DNA of 64,000 nucleotides. Origin: Actinomyces bovis (GTDB lineage Bacteria > Actinomycetota > Actinomycetes > Actinomycetales > Actinomycetaceae). The position numbers were made by a program, and so were the translations under genes. The notes below the pieces were generated by a model. The model was given only the letters and a program-made list of their open reading frames with translations. It did not search any database and had not been told where the DNA came from. The stretch is from the NCBI RefSeq assembly GCF_900444995.1, contig NZ_UAPQ01000006.1, positions 248,001-312,000 of the forward strand, given 5' to 3'. Shown here piece after piece: positions 27,328 through 35,620 of this stretch (position 1 is the stretch's first letter; the number at the start of each line of letters is the position of its first letter).

Positions 27328-28620
27328 TCATAGCCGCCCCGCTGCCTTGAGGGCCAGATAGGCGTCGGCCACCGTGGGAGCCAGACGGTCTGGCTCAGAC
27401 TCAGCGACCTCCACGCCACTGCGGCTCAGGCGGGCGCGCACGGTCTCATTTTGGGCCAGCGTGTGCTCGGCTGCCGCAGCCACATAGGTCTGGTCGCTTT
27501 GCCCATGCTCTTGGCGCAGCTGCCCCAGCATCGGATCGGTGGCTGAAGCCAACAGCACGGTGTGCTTCCGGGCCAATGAGGCTAGGTGCCGCAGCGCCTC
27601 AGAGTCAGTGGCGCCCGGATCCACGGCGGTCAGCACCACCACCAGTGCGCGCTGGGAGAGCATGGTCCCAACCGTCTGGGTGATGAGTTGCCAACTGGTC
27701 TCCACCAGCCGCGGCTCCACCGGGGCCAAGCTATCCGCCAGCTCTGCCATTAGCGCCGCGCCAGACTGCCCCCGCACCTGGGCGCGCAATTCCTCGTCCA
27801 GGGCGACGACGTCCACCCGGTCACCGGCGTGCGAGGCTAAGGCCGATAGGAGCAGAGCGGCCTCAATTTGTGCATCCATGCGGGTGGCGTCCCCCAGCCG
27901 CGCACAGGCCAGTCGCCCGGTGTCCAGGATGAGTAGCACGCGCCGGTCCCGTTCGGGACGCCAGGTGCGCACCACCACCCCGCCGCGACGGGCAGTGGAG
28001 CGCCAGTCGATGGAGCGCACGTCGTCGCCCACCACGTACTCGCGCAAGGAGTCAAACTCAGTGCCCGCCCCGCGCACCATGACGGCGCTGCGCCCATCCA
28101 TCTCCCGCAGGCGGGCCAGGCGGCTGGGCAGGTGCTTGCGTGAAGTGAAGGCAGGCAGGACTCGCAGTCGGGCCGGAGCCTGCAGGGAGGCTTGGCGGCC
28201 TGCCAGCCCGAGAGGGCCCGCCAGACGCACGGTAACCAGGTCCGCGACGCGGTCTCCGCGGCGGGTGGGACGCAGCTGAGTGTGCAAGCGAGTGCGGCGT
28301 CCTGGCCCCAGGTTTAGCCGATGGCGGGTGTTGCTAGCGCCAGCAGAAGGCACCCACGCGTCACGCACCAGGCCTTTAGCCACCTTTTTTCCCTGGTTTG
28401 AGATCGTCAGGGTCGCCGTCGTGGTCTCATCTAAGCGCACAGCGCGATCCACTTTGCGCCCGGCCTGCAAGGAATAGGGGGAGGCTGCCAGCCCCACGTC
28501 CAATAAGGCCAGCAGCATAAGCGCCAGCAGCCAGAGCACCACCGTCAAAGGACGGGGCCAGATCAGCACTGGGACAACCCCGAGCAGCATGAACACGGCA
28601 GCACGTTCGGACAGATACAC
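27328..28620 (-). CDS. DUF58 domain protein (vWA-like), MoxR partner
   Basis: This 430-residue protein has two N-terminal helices (MYLSERAAVFMLLGVVPVLIW, then VVLWLLALMLLALLDVGLAA region), a beta-rich segment, and the DUF58 core (REYVVGDDVRSIDWRSTARRGG, RPERDRRVLLILDTGR). The following vWA-like fold lacks a full MIDAS DxSxS; it reads DTGRLAC. It is the last gene of a five-gene minus-strand operon with MoxR 27 bp upstream. MoxR ATPases and DUF58/vWA proteins act together as chaperone-like modules; the client here is unknown. Confidence 0.9.
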   Translation of the reverse strand: MYLSERAAVFMLLGVVPVLIWPRPLTVVLWLLALMLLALLDVGLAASPYSLQAGRKVDRAVRLDETTTATLTISNQGKKVAKGLVRDAWVPSAGASNTRHRLNLGPGRRTRLHTQLRPTRRGDRVADLVTVRLAGPLGLAGRQASLQAPARLRVLPAFTSRKHLPSRLARLREMDGRSAVMVRGAGTEFDSLREYVVGDDVRSIDWRSTARRGGVVVRTWRPERDRRVLLILDTGRLACARLGDATRMDAQIEAALLLSALASHAGDRVDVVALDEELRAQVRGQSGAALMAELADSLAPVEPRLVETSWQLITQTVGTMLSQRALVVVLTAVDPGATDSEALRHLASLARKHTVLLASATDPMLGQLRQEHGQSDQTYVAAAAEHTLAQNETVRARLSRSGVEVAESEPDRLAPTVADAYLALKAAGRL

Positions 28621-28647
28621 GGGGCCTCCTTCCGGAAACTAGGCGGC

Positions 28648-29619
28648 TCAGCGGGGGACCGGCACGGAGCGCAGCACGCCGGTAATAACCGACTCGGTGG
28701 TGACGCCCTCCATTTCCGACTCGGGGCGCAGTTGAATGCGGTGGCGCAGAGTCGGCAGCGCCAAAGCCTTGACGTCGTCCGGGGTAACGAAAGACCGGCC
28801 AGACAACCAAGCCCAGGCGCGGGAGGTTGCCAGCAGTGCGGTGGCGCCACGGGGCGACACCCCCAGGGCCACACTGGGCGCGCTACGGGTGGCGCGCACT
28901 AGGTCCACCACATAGGCCAGCAGCTCAGGGGAGGTGCCGACGGTGCGCACCTGCTCGCGCGCTTCCGCCAGGTCCTGGCCGCTAGCTACAGCTTGCAGAC
29001 CTGCGCCGGGCAGATTGCGCGGATCAAAGCCGGAGGCGTGCCGGGAAAGCACTTCGACTTCCTCCGCGCGCTCTGGCAGCGGCAGCACCAGCTTGAGCAG
29101 GAAACGGTCCAGCTGGGCCTCTGGCAGAGGATAGGTGCCCTCATACTCCACCGGGTTCTGGGTGGCGATCACCATGAAGGGGTACGGCAAGGGGCGGGGC
29201 TGCCCGTCCACTGAGACCTGCCGCTCCTCCATGGCCTCTAGCAGGGCTGCCTGGGTCTTAGGAGGCGTGCGGTTGATCTCATCCGCTAGGAGCAGGTTGG
29301 TAAACACGGGGCCTTCGCGGAAGGAAAACTCGGCCGTGCGGGAGTCGTAGACCAAGGAACCGGTGACATCGCCGGGCATGAGGTCGGGCGTGAACTGGAT
29401 GCGTTTGGTGTCTACGTCTAGAGCTGTGGCTAAGGAGCGCACCAGCAAGGTTTTGGCTACACCGGGCACGCCCTCCAGCAGGACGTGCCCGCCAGCCAGA
29501 GCTGCCAGGATCAGACCAGTGACGGCAGCGTCTTGGCCGACGACGGCCTTAGCGACCTCTGAGCGCACATCTACGAGGCGGGCACGGTGGTCTGGCGTGG
29601 GGGTGGTGGGGGTGCTCAT
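28648..29619 (-). CDS. MoxR family AAA+ ATPase
   Basis: This 323-residue ATPase has Walker A GVPGVAKT, Walker [24 protein letters not shown], sensor [25 protein letters not shown], and the C-terminal lid with [11 protein letters not shown]. Listed in parts, these are the usual MoxR motifs. The ATG overlaps the DUF4350 stop (ATGA), so translation is coupled. MoxR proteins are cytosolic hexameric chaperones for membrane-linked complexes and act with the vWA-like DUF58 partner encoded next. Confidence 0.96.
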   Translation of the reverse strand: MSTPTTPTPDHRARLVDVRSEVAKAVVGQDAAVTGLILAALAGGHVLLEGVPGVAKTLLVRSLATALDVDTKRIQFTPDLMPGDVTGSLVYDSRTAEFSFREGPVFTNLLLADEINRTPPKTQAALLEAMEERQVSVDGQPRPLPYPFMVIATQNPVEYEGTYPLPEAQLDRFLLKLVLPLPERAEEVEVLSRHASGFDPRNLPGAGLQAVASGQDLAEAREQVRTVGTSPELLAYVVDLVRATRSAPSVALGVSPRGATALLATSRAWAWLSGRSFVTPDDVKALALPTLRHRIQLRPESEMEGVTTESVITGVLRSVPVPR

Positions 29620-30881
29620 CGGTGTTGAACCTCGCTCTCGAGTTGGTCGAGCTGATCGGCCAGGGCAGTGAGCTCCTGGTCGTTGCTTGGGGGTGGGCCG
29701 TAAAGGAGTAGGTCAGCGCGGGCCCGTAAGGCGGGCCCCTCCTGGGTACCGCAGCGGCGGGCTAGCTCGTCTAGCAGCACGGCGCCATCAGCCGAAGGTG
29801 CCAAGCCCAGACGGCGGCCTAGTCGCAGTGCGGCGCCGATGCGCAGGGCTCGCGCGGCATGCTCGCGGTCCTTAGCTTGCTGGTACATGCGGCCCAGGCC
29901 GATGGTCGTCTCTGCGGCAGGCACTTCCACCGGCAGGTCCTCGCGGACCAGGCGGCCCATGCGGCGTCCCTTGGCTAGGGCTAGCACCCCGGCGGCGGCG
30001 CACAACAGTGCCATCAGCACGGGTGCCCAGCGCGGCAGGAATACTGCGTCCCAGACTGAGCGAGTGCCGGGGTGCTCGGCGTCGAACCAGACCACGTGCT
30101 TGTGGTGCCCCAAGGCGCGCACCATTAGGGCGGCGTTGCCTGACTGGGCTAATTTGGCATTGGTGGCGATTGAGGCGTCACCAATCAGCCGCAAGGTGCC
30201 GCCCGCGGGCAGGTGCATGGAGGCGTAGGCAAAGCCAGTGCCCACTGGGAAGCAGGTCTGCAGCTGTGCTGGGGCTGTGGCGCCTTTGGGGAGGGTCACT
30301 GAACCACGGCTGCCATCGAGGGCCTGCGCGGCCTGCGCGTCGGCGTCGTCGCAACTGGGGGAGAGCGCTGTGCCGGCGGGGGCGGACTGGCCGGAAGCTT
30401 GCAGTGGCCCCATACCTGTTAGGTCCTGGTAGGTGGTGCCCACAACCGTGATGTCTGCACCCAGCAAGGTCAGCACCTCGCGGTCAGCGTCAGTTAGGGA
30501 GCCGACGCCGACCAATGCCAGGGTGGTGTTATGCGGGTCAGAGCTCACGGCCGTCATGGCTTGTTCAATGGTCTGCACGGAGTAGGGACGGATCCCGTAG
30601 CTGCGCAGTACCTCGCCTAAGCCGCGGGCGCCGTCGCCTTTGATGTTGTCTAGGGCCAGGGGCACTTTGGAACCAGTGCCAACGGAGCTGCTGGTCATCA
30701 GCGTTACCACCGCTAGGAGCAGCAGGGCGAGCACAACGGGACGGGCGCGTCGCAGCCGCTCGCGTATGGTCGGCTGGTTTGACTGCGAGGCAGCGGAGCC
30801 CGCAGGTGGGGCCGACGCCGTCGCCACCGTGTCTGTGGGGGGCCCAGCCAGCGCTTGGGTGCTTGCCTGGGGATTGCTCAT
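29616..30881 (-). CDS. DUF4350 domain membrane protein
   Basis: This 421-residue protein has one helix near 45-65 (VVLALLLLAVVTLMTSSSVG), a DUF4350 ectodomain (GEVLRSYGIRPYSVQTIEQA, LVGVGSLTDADREVL), then a second helix (APVLMALLCAAAGVLALAKG) and a helical cytoplasmic tail (YQQAKDREHAARALRIGAAL). It overlaps DUF4129 and MoxR by 4 bp each, placing it firmly in the operon. Function is unknown; ectodomain folds of this kind resemble GATase/ThuA-like modules. Confidence 0.88.
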   Translation of the reverse strand: MSNPQASTQALAGPPTDTVATASAPPAGSAASQSNQPTIRERLRRARPVVLALLLLAVVTLMTSSSVGTGSKVPLALDNIKGDGARGLGEVLRSYGIRPYSVQTIEQAMTAVSSDPHNTTLALVGVGSLTDADREVLTLLGADITVVGTTYQDLTGMGPLQASGQSAPAGTALSPSCDDADAQAAQALDGSRGSVTLPKGATAPAQLQTCFPVGTGFAYASMHLPAGGTLRLIGDASIATNAKLAQSGNAALMVRALGHHKHVVWFDAEHPGTRSVWDAVFLPRWAPVLMALLCAAAGVLALAKGRRMGRLVREDLPVEVPAAETTIGLGRMYQQAKDREHAARALRIGAALRLGRRLGLAPSADGAVLLDELARRCGTQEGPALRARADLLLYGPPPSNDQELTALADQLDQLESEVQHR

Positions 30882-31585
30882 TGGGGCACCACCAGATGGT
30901 AGGCAGCGGGCTGTGGCACCTGGCAGGACTCAACCTGCGCTGCCAGGTCACGCATCCACTGGTCCTGCTGTTTGGTGGGCGCACTCTCCCCGTATCGCAC
31001 CGCGTCAAAAAGGTTGCCTGCCTCTTGGAGTTGGTGGTCCAACACTAGGCGGGCCCCATGCTTGGAGCGCGCGTTAGTGAGTGCCTCGCGGGCTAGCGTG
31101 GCTGCCTCATGGGCCGTCATGCCGGGGTAGTCCTCCAGTAAGCCGCGCTCGTCAAGGGAACGGATGATGGCACGGAAGCGCTCAACCACGGCGGTGGCGA
31201 AGTCGCTGGCCTGGGCCGCGGCATCTGCGTCCCGGGTCAGTGTGGCGGCGTCTCGCAGGTCTGCGTCAAATAAGGCCTCCGAGCGGCGTTTGCGGCGTAC
31301 CCGCGTAAAACGGCTCAGCAGGATCACCAGAACGCCCAAGAGCAGCGTCGTCGCCGCGAGCACGATGAGCATGGACACCCAGGTGGGCAGGCTGTCGGGG
31401 AGCAGGTCGTAGTTCTCAATCTGCTTGCGGAACCACCGCCAGATCAGCTGGAGCAGGCTGGGACGGGGGTGATAAACGGGCTTGGCTAGCTCTTCCTGCG
31501 CCGCCTGACGGGCCGAGTCTGCATCCGGCGTGGCCGGCGCCCCGCTCAGGGGCAGCAGCAGGTGCGGGAGCATGGGTGGGAGCAT
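30878..31585 (-). CDS. DUF4129 domain membrane protein
   Basis: This 235-residue protein has an extracellular N-terminus with a signal-anchor, the helix VSMLIVLAATTLLLGVLVILL, and the DUF4129 domain in the C-half (ERFRAIIRSLDERGLLEDYPG, MTAHEAATLAREAL). DUF4129 domains are found with MoxR operons and transglutaminase proteins. It is the second gene of the operon, 9 bp after the polytopic membrane protein and overlapping DUF4350. Confidence 0.87.
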   Translation of the reverse strand: MLPPMLPHLLLPLSGAPATPDADSARQAAQEELAKPVYHPRPSLLQLIWRWFRKQIENYDLLPDSLPTWVSMLIVLAATTLLLGVLVILLSRFTRVRRKRRSEALFDADLRDAATLTRDADAAAQASDFATAVVERFRAIIRSLDERGLLEDYPGMTAHEAATLAREALTNARSKHGARLVLDHQLQEAGNLFDAVRYGESAPTKQQDQWMRDLAAQVESCQVPQPAAYHLVVPQ

Positions 31586-31594
31586 TCTGCGAGC

Positions 31595-32803
31595 TCAGGC
31601 AGCGGACCGGCGCAGGTCCACGTCCAGACCCTCTTTGCGCATCCGCAGGTCAATGTAGATCAAGGCGTTGGCGGCAGCTTGGAAGGGCAAGACCAGGCCG
31701 GTTACCACGGAGGTCAGGAAGGTGGTCAGTGACAAGAACAGCGCGAATGCCTTGGGTGACAGGACTATCGAGAGGCCCCCGGCCATGCCGAAAATCCCTC
31801 CCAGGGTGCCGCTGACAATGGACACGAGGATGGAGATCACAAGGTTCATGCCCAGCACTCGCCAGAAGGAGCCCTTGGTGAGCTGCCAGGACCGCTTGAT
31901 TGAATCGATGACGCCGACGTCCTCCAGGATCAGAGCTGCAGGTGCCACCAGCAGTCGGGTCTGGAAGAACAACGCAGCTGCGATCACAGCCACGACCAAC
32001 ACCATGATGGACAGGCCGATCGCGATGATTGTGGCAACCGAGGGATTATCAAAACCGCTGGTGGCACCGGCTCCTGCGGTGAGGATCGCCACTGCGAGCA
32101 GAGCGCAGACCAAGACCGTGGCGATGACGATTAGCTGAATTAGTAGGGTCTGGCCGATTAGCGCCCAGATACGCCGCTTGGTGCGCTGCCAAGTCTCGCC
32201 GAGATCTGCCACCCGCCCCAACACCGAGCGCGAGACTGCGACTATAAGGAGACCGGAAAGAATTGCTGTGGCAAATAGGTTCAGGAATGCTGTTAGCAGG
32301 GAGCCTGATTGCATGGCCAAAGAACTCATGAGGCTGTCTTCAGGCTTGATGGTTTCGGCGCGGCTCGGGTCGAACATCGCCGTTAGGTCAAAGTTCCGCA
32401 GGACCAAGGCATTGACTGCGGCGGCCAGCACGCCAATGGCGGCCATGACCAGCAGGGCTGGCACAAACATGGCCTTCGGATTCACGCGCAGCGCTTGAAA
32501 CGAACCTTCTAGGATCTCGCCGAAGGTCAGTGGGCGCAGCGGAATGATGCCCGGCTTCGGGGCCACCGTGAAAGGCGCCCCAAAGCCTCCGGGATACTGC
32601 GGCTGAGCTTGCTGCCAAGGCTGGCTACCAGCGTCGACCGCTGGCTGCCCATAACTACCTGCCGGGGGAGCACCGTAGGCACCAAACTGTGGCTCTGGCG
32701 CGGATTGCGGCTGTGGCTGAGGGTTGGCTGTAGGCGGCTGCCAGCCACCGAAACTCTGCGGCGTGTCCCGAGGATCAAATGCCGAATTTGGGTCGGTGCT
32801 CAT
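31595..32803 (-). CDS. Polytopic membrane protein, GPDPase membrane-domain-like
   Basis: This protein of about 402 residues starts with a proline- and glutamine-rich cytoplasmic tail of about 95 residues (PQPQPQSAPEPQFGAYG). Around six helices follow in the arrangement of the glycerophosphoryl-diester-phosphodiesterase membrane domain (RPLTFGEILEGSFQALRVNP; LILEDVGVIDSIKRSWQLTK). No catalytic phosphodiesterase domain is present. The start ATG 32803 was preferred over an upstream ATT-linked frame to 32836. It leads the MoxR operon and is divergent from mtrA (104-bp gap in which I see no clear promoter). Confidence 0.8.
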   Translation of the reverse strand: MSTDPNSAFDPRDTPQSFGGWQPPTANPQPQPQSAPEPQFGAYGAPPAGSYGQPAVDAGSQPWQQAQPQYPGGFGAPFTVAPKPGIIPLRPLTFGEILEGSFQALRVNPKAMFVPALLVMAAIGVLAAAVNALVLRNFDLTAMFDPSRAETIKPEDSLMSSLAMQSGSLLTAFLNLFATAILSGLLIVAVSRSVLGRVADLGETWQRTKRRIWALIGQTLLIQLIVIATVLVCALLAVAILTAGAGATSGFDNPSVATIIAIGLSIMVLVVAVIAAALFFQTRLLVAPAALILEDVGVIDSIKRSWQLTKGSFWRVLGMNLVISILVSIVSGTLGGIFGMAGGLSIVLSPKAFALFLSLTTFLTSVVTGLVLPFQAAANALIYIDLRMRKEGLDVDLRRSAA

Positions 32804-32907
32804 ATCCCAATCATTGCAGGCAATTGTGGCAATCACCTCCGCCTTCAGGAGGAGTTATTTGCCTTCAAGTGTCGCCTGCCGTGGCAAGTAGGTGGCACGA
32901 TGGTCCC

Positions 32908-33597
32908 ATGGATACCCGCGTACTCGTCGTTGACGACGACACAGCCCTTGCTGACATGATCGGCATCATGCTCGAGTCTGAGGGCTACGTGCCTTCATTC
33001 TGCGCGGATGGAGCGCAGGCAATGAGCATGTTCCGCAAGGTTTCCCCAGACCTAGTACTTCTCGACCTCATGCTCCCCGGGGTCGACGGCGTGGAAATCT
33101 GTCGCCAGATTCGTATCGAGTCTGACGTGCCAATCATTATGTTGACCGCCCGTACGGAGACTGAGGACGTCGTCGCCGGTTTGGAAGCGGGCGCTGACGA
33201 CTATGTCACCAAACCCTTCCGCTCCAAGGAGCTCCTGGCCCGCGTGCGCACTCGCCTGCGCCGAGTTCTGGACCCGGCGGCCGCCGGAGCTGAGCGCGTG
33301 GAGGTCGCCGACCTCATGATCGACGTGGCTGGCCACGAGGTGCGCCGTGGTGAGCAGATCATCTCCCTTACGCCGCTTGAGTTTGACCTGCTGGTCACCC
33401 TGGCCCGTTCTCCGTGGAAGGCCTTCAGCCGCGAAGAACTGCTCGCTGAGGTTTGGGGTTACCACCACACGGCGGACACCCGGCTGGTCAACGTCCATGT
33501 TCAGCGCCTGCGCGCCAAAATCGAGCACGACCCGGAGCACCCCGAGATTGTTATGACCGTGCGCGGTATTGGTTACCGTGCCGGTGGCTCGAGGTGA
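32908..33597 (+). CDS. mtrA: Response regulator MtrA
   Basis: This 229-residue OmpR-type regulator has the acidic pair D9-D10-D11, phosphoacceptor D53, T80 and K102 in the receiver, and a winged helix with SLTPLEFDLLVTLARSP and TRLVNVHVQRLRAKIE. In actinobacteria MtrA controls cell-wall hydrolases, division and osmotic responses. The ATG 32908 follows VVDDD-numbering of the family, with AGGTGG some distance upstream. It is followed at once by mtrB and lpqB, the classical order. Confidence 0.96.
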   Translation: MDTRVLVVDDDTALADMIGIMLESEGYVPSFCADGAQAMSMFRKVSPDLVLLDLMLPGVDGVEICRQIRIESDVPIIMLTARTETEDVVAGLEAGADDYVTKPFRSKELLARVRTRLRRVLDPAAAGAERVEVADLMIDVAGHEVRRGEQIISLTPLEFDLLVTLARSPWKAFSREELLAEVWGYHHTADTRLVNVHVQRLRAKIEHDPEHPEIVMTVRGIGYRAGGSR

Positions 33598-33616
33598 CGG
33601 CGGTCAGCATCCAAAA

Positions 33617-35620
33617 ATGACGCCTGAGGCACAACGGGGAGGTTGGCGGAACCTCTCGGTCGTCAAATCCCTGCGCCACTCCGTCACCATGCGCCTGACG
33701 GTTCTGGCGGTGGGAATCGGTGGCCTGATGATCGTGCTGCTGCTGGTCCTGGTCACCAGTCACATCAGCAGCGACATTTTTGACAACAAACGCGATGCCG
33801 TCCTGAAGGACGCACACACTCGCGCCCGGGTGGCGCAGGTGGATCTGGACTCCGCAACCATCTCCTCGGGCGAGGACGTCGCCGTCACCGTACAGAAGGA
33901 AATCTCCCGCATCAGGGACTCCTTCGCTGCAGCTGGCGGAATCGGCGTAGTCCTCAACCGAGCCGCTGATGAGGATTCCGGCACGGTCATCAACGATCTG
34001 GCCACTGATGTGAACCTCTCCGGGCTGGTAACGCCAGAGTTGGCGGCCCAAGTGGAGGCCTCCGGGCCAGGAGTCGAGCACTGGCAGTCGATTAGTGTGC
34101 CCTCAAGCAACAAGGCCAACCCAGGGAAGACCAACCCGGGGCTGATAGTAGGCACCCAGATCAACCTGCCCATGGCCGGGCAACACAATCTCTACCTCAT
34201 CTACACCTTGGCCCCAGAGCAGCGGGTCCTTACCGTGACTGCGCGCGCTATGACCGTGGCCAGCATTGGCTTTGCCACGGTGCTGATTCTCATGGTCTCC
34301 ACCATGGCTTGGCGCGTGCTGATGCCAGTGCGCCAGACCTCACTGGCAGCCCAGCGCCTAGCCCGCGGCTTGCTGACCGAACGCCTAGACGTGCACGGCG
34401 CCGATGAGCTAGCTGTCCTAGCTCGCTCCTTCAACACCATGGCAGACAATATTGAGGAGCAGATCAGCCGTTACGACGAACTCTCCCAACTCCAAAGGCG
34501 CTTTGTTTCCGACGTTTCCCACGAACTGCGCACCCCGTTGACCACCATCCGCCTGGCCGGCGAACAGATCTTCGCAGCCCGAGAGGACTTTGATGATCCG
34601 GTGCTCAAGCGCAGCGCCGTAATCCTCTTTGGGCAACTAGAGCGCTTCGCAACCATGTTGGAGGATCTGCTCACCATTTCGCGGATCGACGCCGGCGCCT
34701 CCGCCCTCCATCTCAAAGAAGTGGACATGGTTGAGGTGGTACGTGACGTGCTCGGCATGGCTGCACCCCTGGCTGCAGAGAAGAACACGGATGTGCGTCT
34801 GCACGTGCCAGACGGACCCGTGCGAGTGGCCCTGGACCGCACCCGCGTGGAGCGAATCGTTCGCAACCTGGTCATTAACGCCCTAGAGCATGGCGAAAGC
34901 AAACCCCTGGATGTCACCGTGGCCCAGAACGCTGGGGCAGTGGCAGTGCGCGTGCGCGACCACGGCATCGGCATGAGCGAGAAGGTGGTGGCTCACGTCT
35001 TTGACCGCTTCTTCCGCGCTGACCCCTCGCGCAAGCGCTCCACCGGCGGCACCGGTCTGGGCCTGTCCATCTCCCAGGAGGACGCCACCCTCCACGGTGG
35101 TGAGCTGACAGCCTGGGGCTGGCCGGGAGCAGGCTCTTCCTTCCTGCTCACTCTGCCGCGCGTTCCTGGGGAACCCATCGACAAGCGGCCCCTCGAACTC
35201 ATCCCAGACGATGCTCCCGCTGAGGCTCTCGCGGAGGCGCGCACCAAACGGGCCTTCAAAGCAGTCAGCAGCACCCGGGATGGTGAGGCAGCCGCGAAAC
35301 CGATTGTCGACCCGCGTCCAGAGATCGTGCCCCCGCCCCGCCAGCAGTCACGGGGCCCCGTAACCCGCTACGCCGATGCCACCGGAGTCAACCCACCCGT
35401 GGTGGTGACCGCCGAGCCCATCGACGACACAGATGAAACCCTGGCTGCCGTAGAAGGCTTGCTCAAAGCTGCTGGCCTAGAAGCCCGCTCGGCAGATCAC
35501 CTGCGCGTGCCCGTGCGCAGCCACGGGGTAACTGCAGTGCCCGCATCCAACCAGGCGCCCCGTGAACTGCAGTATGCCCCCACCCCTGAAGACCCGGAGG
35601 TGCACCGTGACCGGCGCTGA
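33617..35620 (+). CDS. mtrB: Sensor histidine kinase MtrB
   Basis: This membrane histidine kinase of 667 residues has two helices (about 25-50 and near 215-235) flanking an extracellular sensor of about 150 residues. A HAMP linker, the HisKA domain with H302 (SDVSHELRTPLTTIRLAG) and a HATPase domain with NALEHGES and GIGMSEKVV, GGTGLGLSI follow. It should phosphorylate MtrA. A C-terminal tail of about 140 residues after the kinase, rich in proline and charged residues (KPIVDPRPEIVPPPRQQSRG), is longer than usual. The start is uncertain: TTG 33569 or GTG 33578 would overlap mtrA. It overlaps lpqB by 14 bp. Confidence 0.94.
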   Translation: MTPEAQRGGWRNLSVVKSLRHSVTMRLTVLAVGIGGLMIVLLLVLVTSHISSDIFDNKRDAVLKDAHTRARVAQVDLDSATISSGEDVAVTVQKEISRIRDSFAAAGGIGVVLNRAADEDSGTVINDLATDVNLSGLVTPELAAQVEASGPGVEHWQSISVPSSNKANPGKTNPGLIVGTQINLPMAGQHNLYLIYTLAPEQRVLTVTARAMTVASIGFATVLILMVSTMAWRVLMPVRQTSLAAQRLARGLLTERLDVHGADELAVLARSFNTMADNIEEQISRYDELSQLQRRFVSDVSHELRTPLTTIRLAGEQIFAAREDFDDPVLKRSAVILFGQLERFATMLEDLLTISRIDAGASALHLKEVDMVEVVRDVLGMAAPLAAEKNTDVRLHVPDGPVRVALDRTRVERIVRNLVINALEHGESKPLDVTVAQNAGAVAVRVRDHGIGMSEKVVAHVFDRFFRADPSRKRSTGGTGLGLSISQEDATLHGGELTAWGWPGAGSSFLLTLPRVPGEPIDKRPLELIPDDAPAEALAEARTKRAFKAVSSTRDGEAAAKPIVDPRPEIVPPPRQQSRGPVTRYADATGVNPPVVVTAEPIDDTDETLAAVEGLLKAAGLEARSADHLRVPVRSHGVTAVPASNQAPRELQYAPTPEDPEVHRDRR

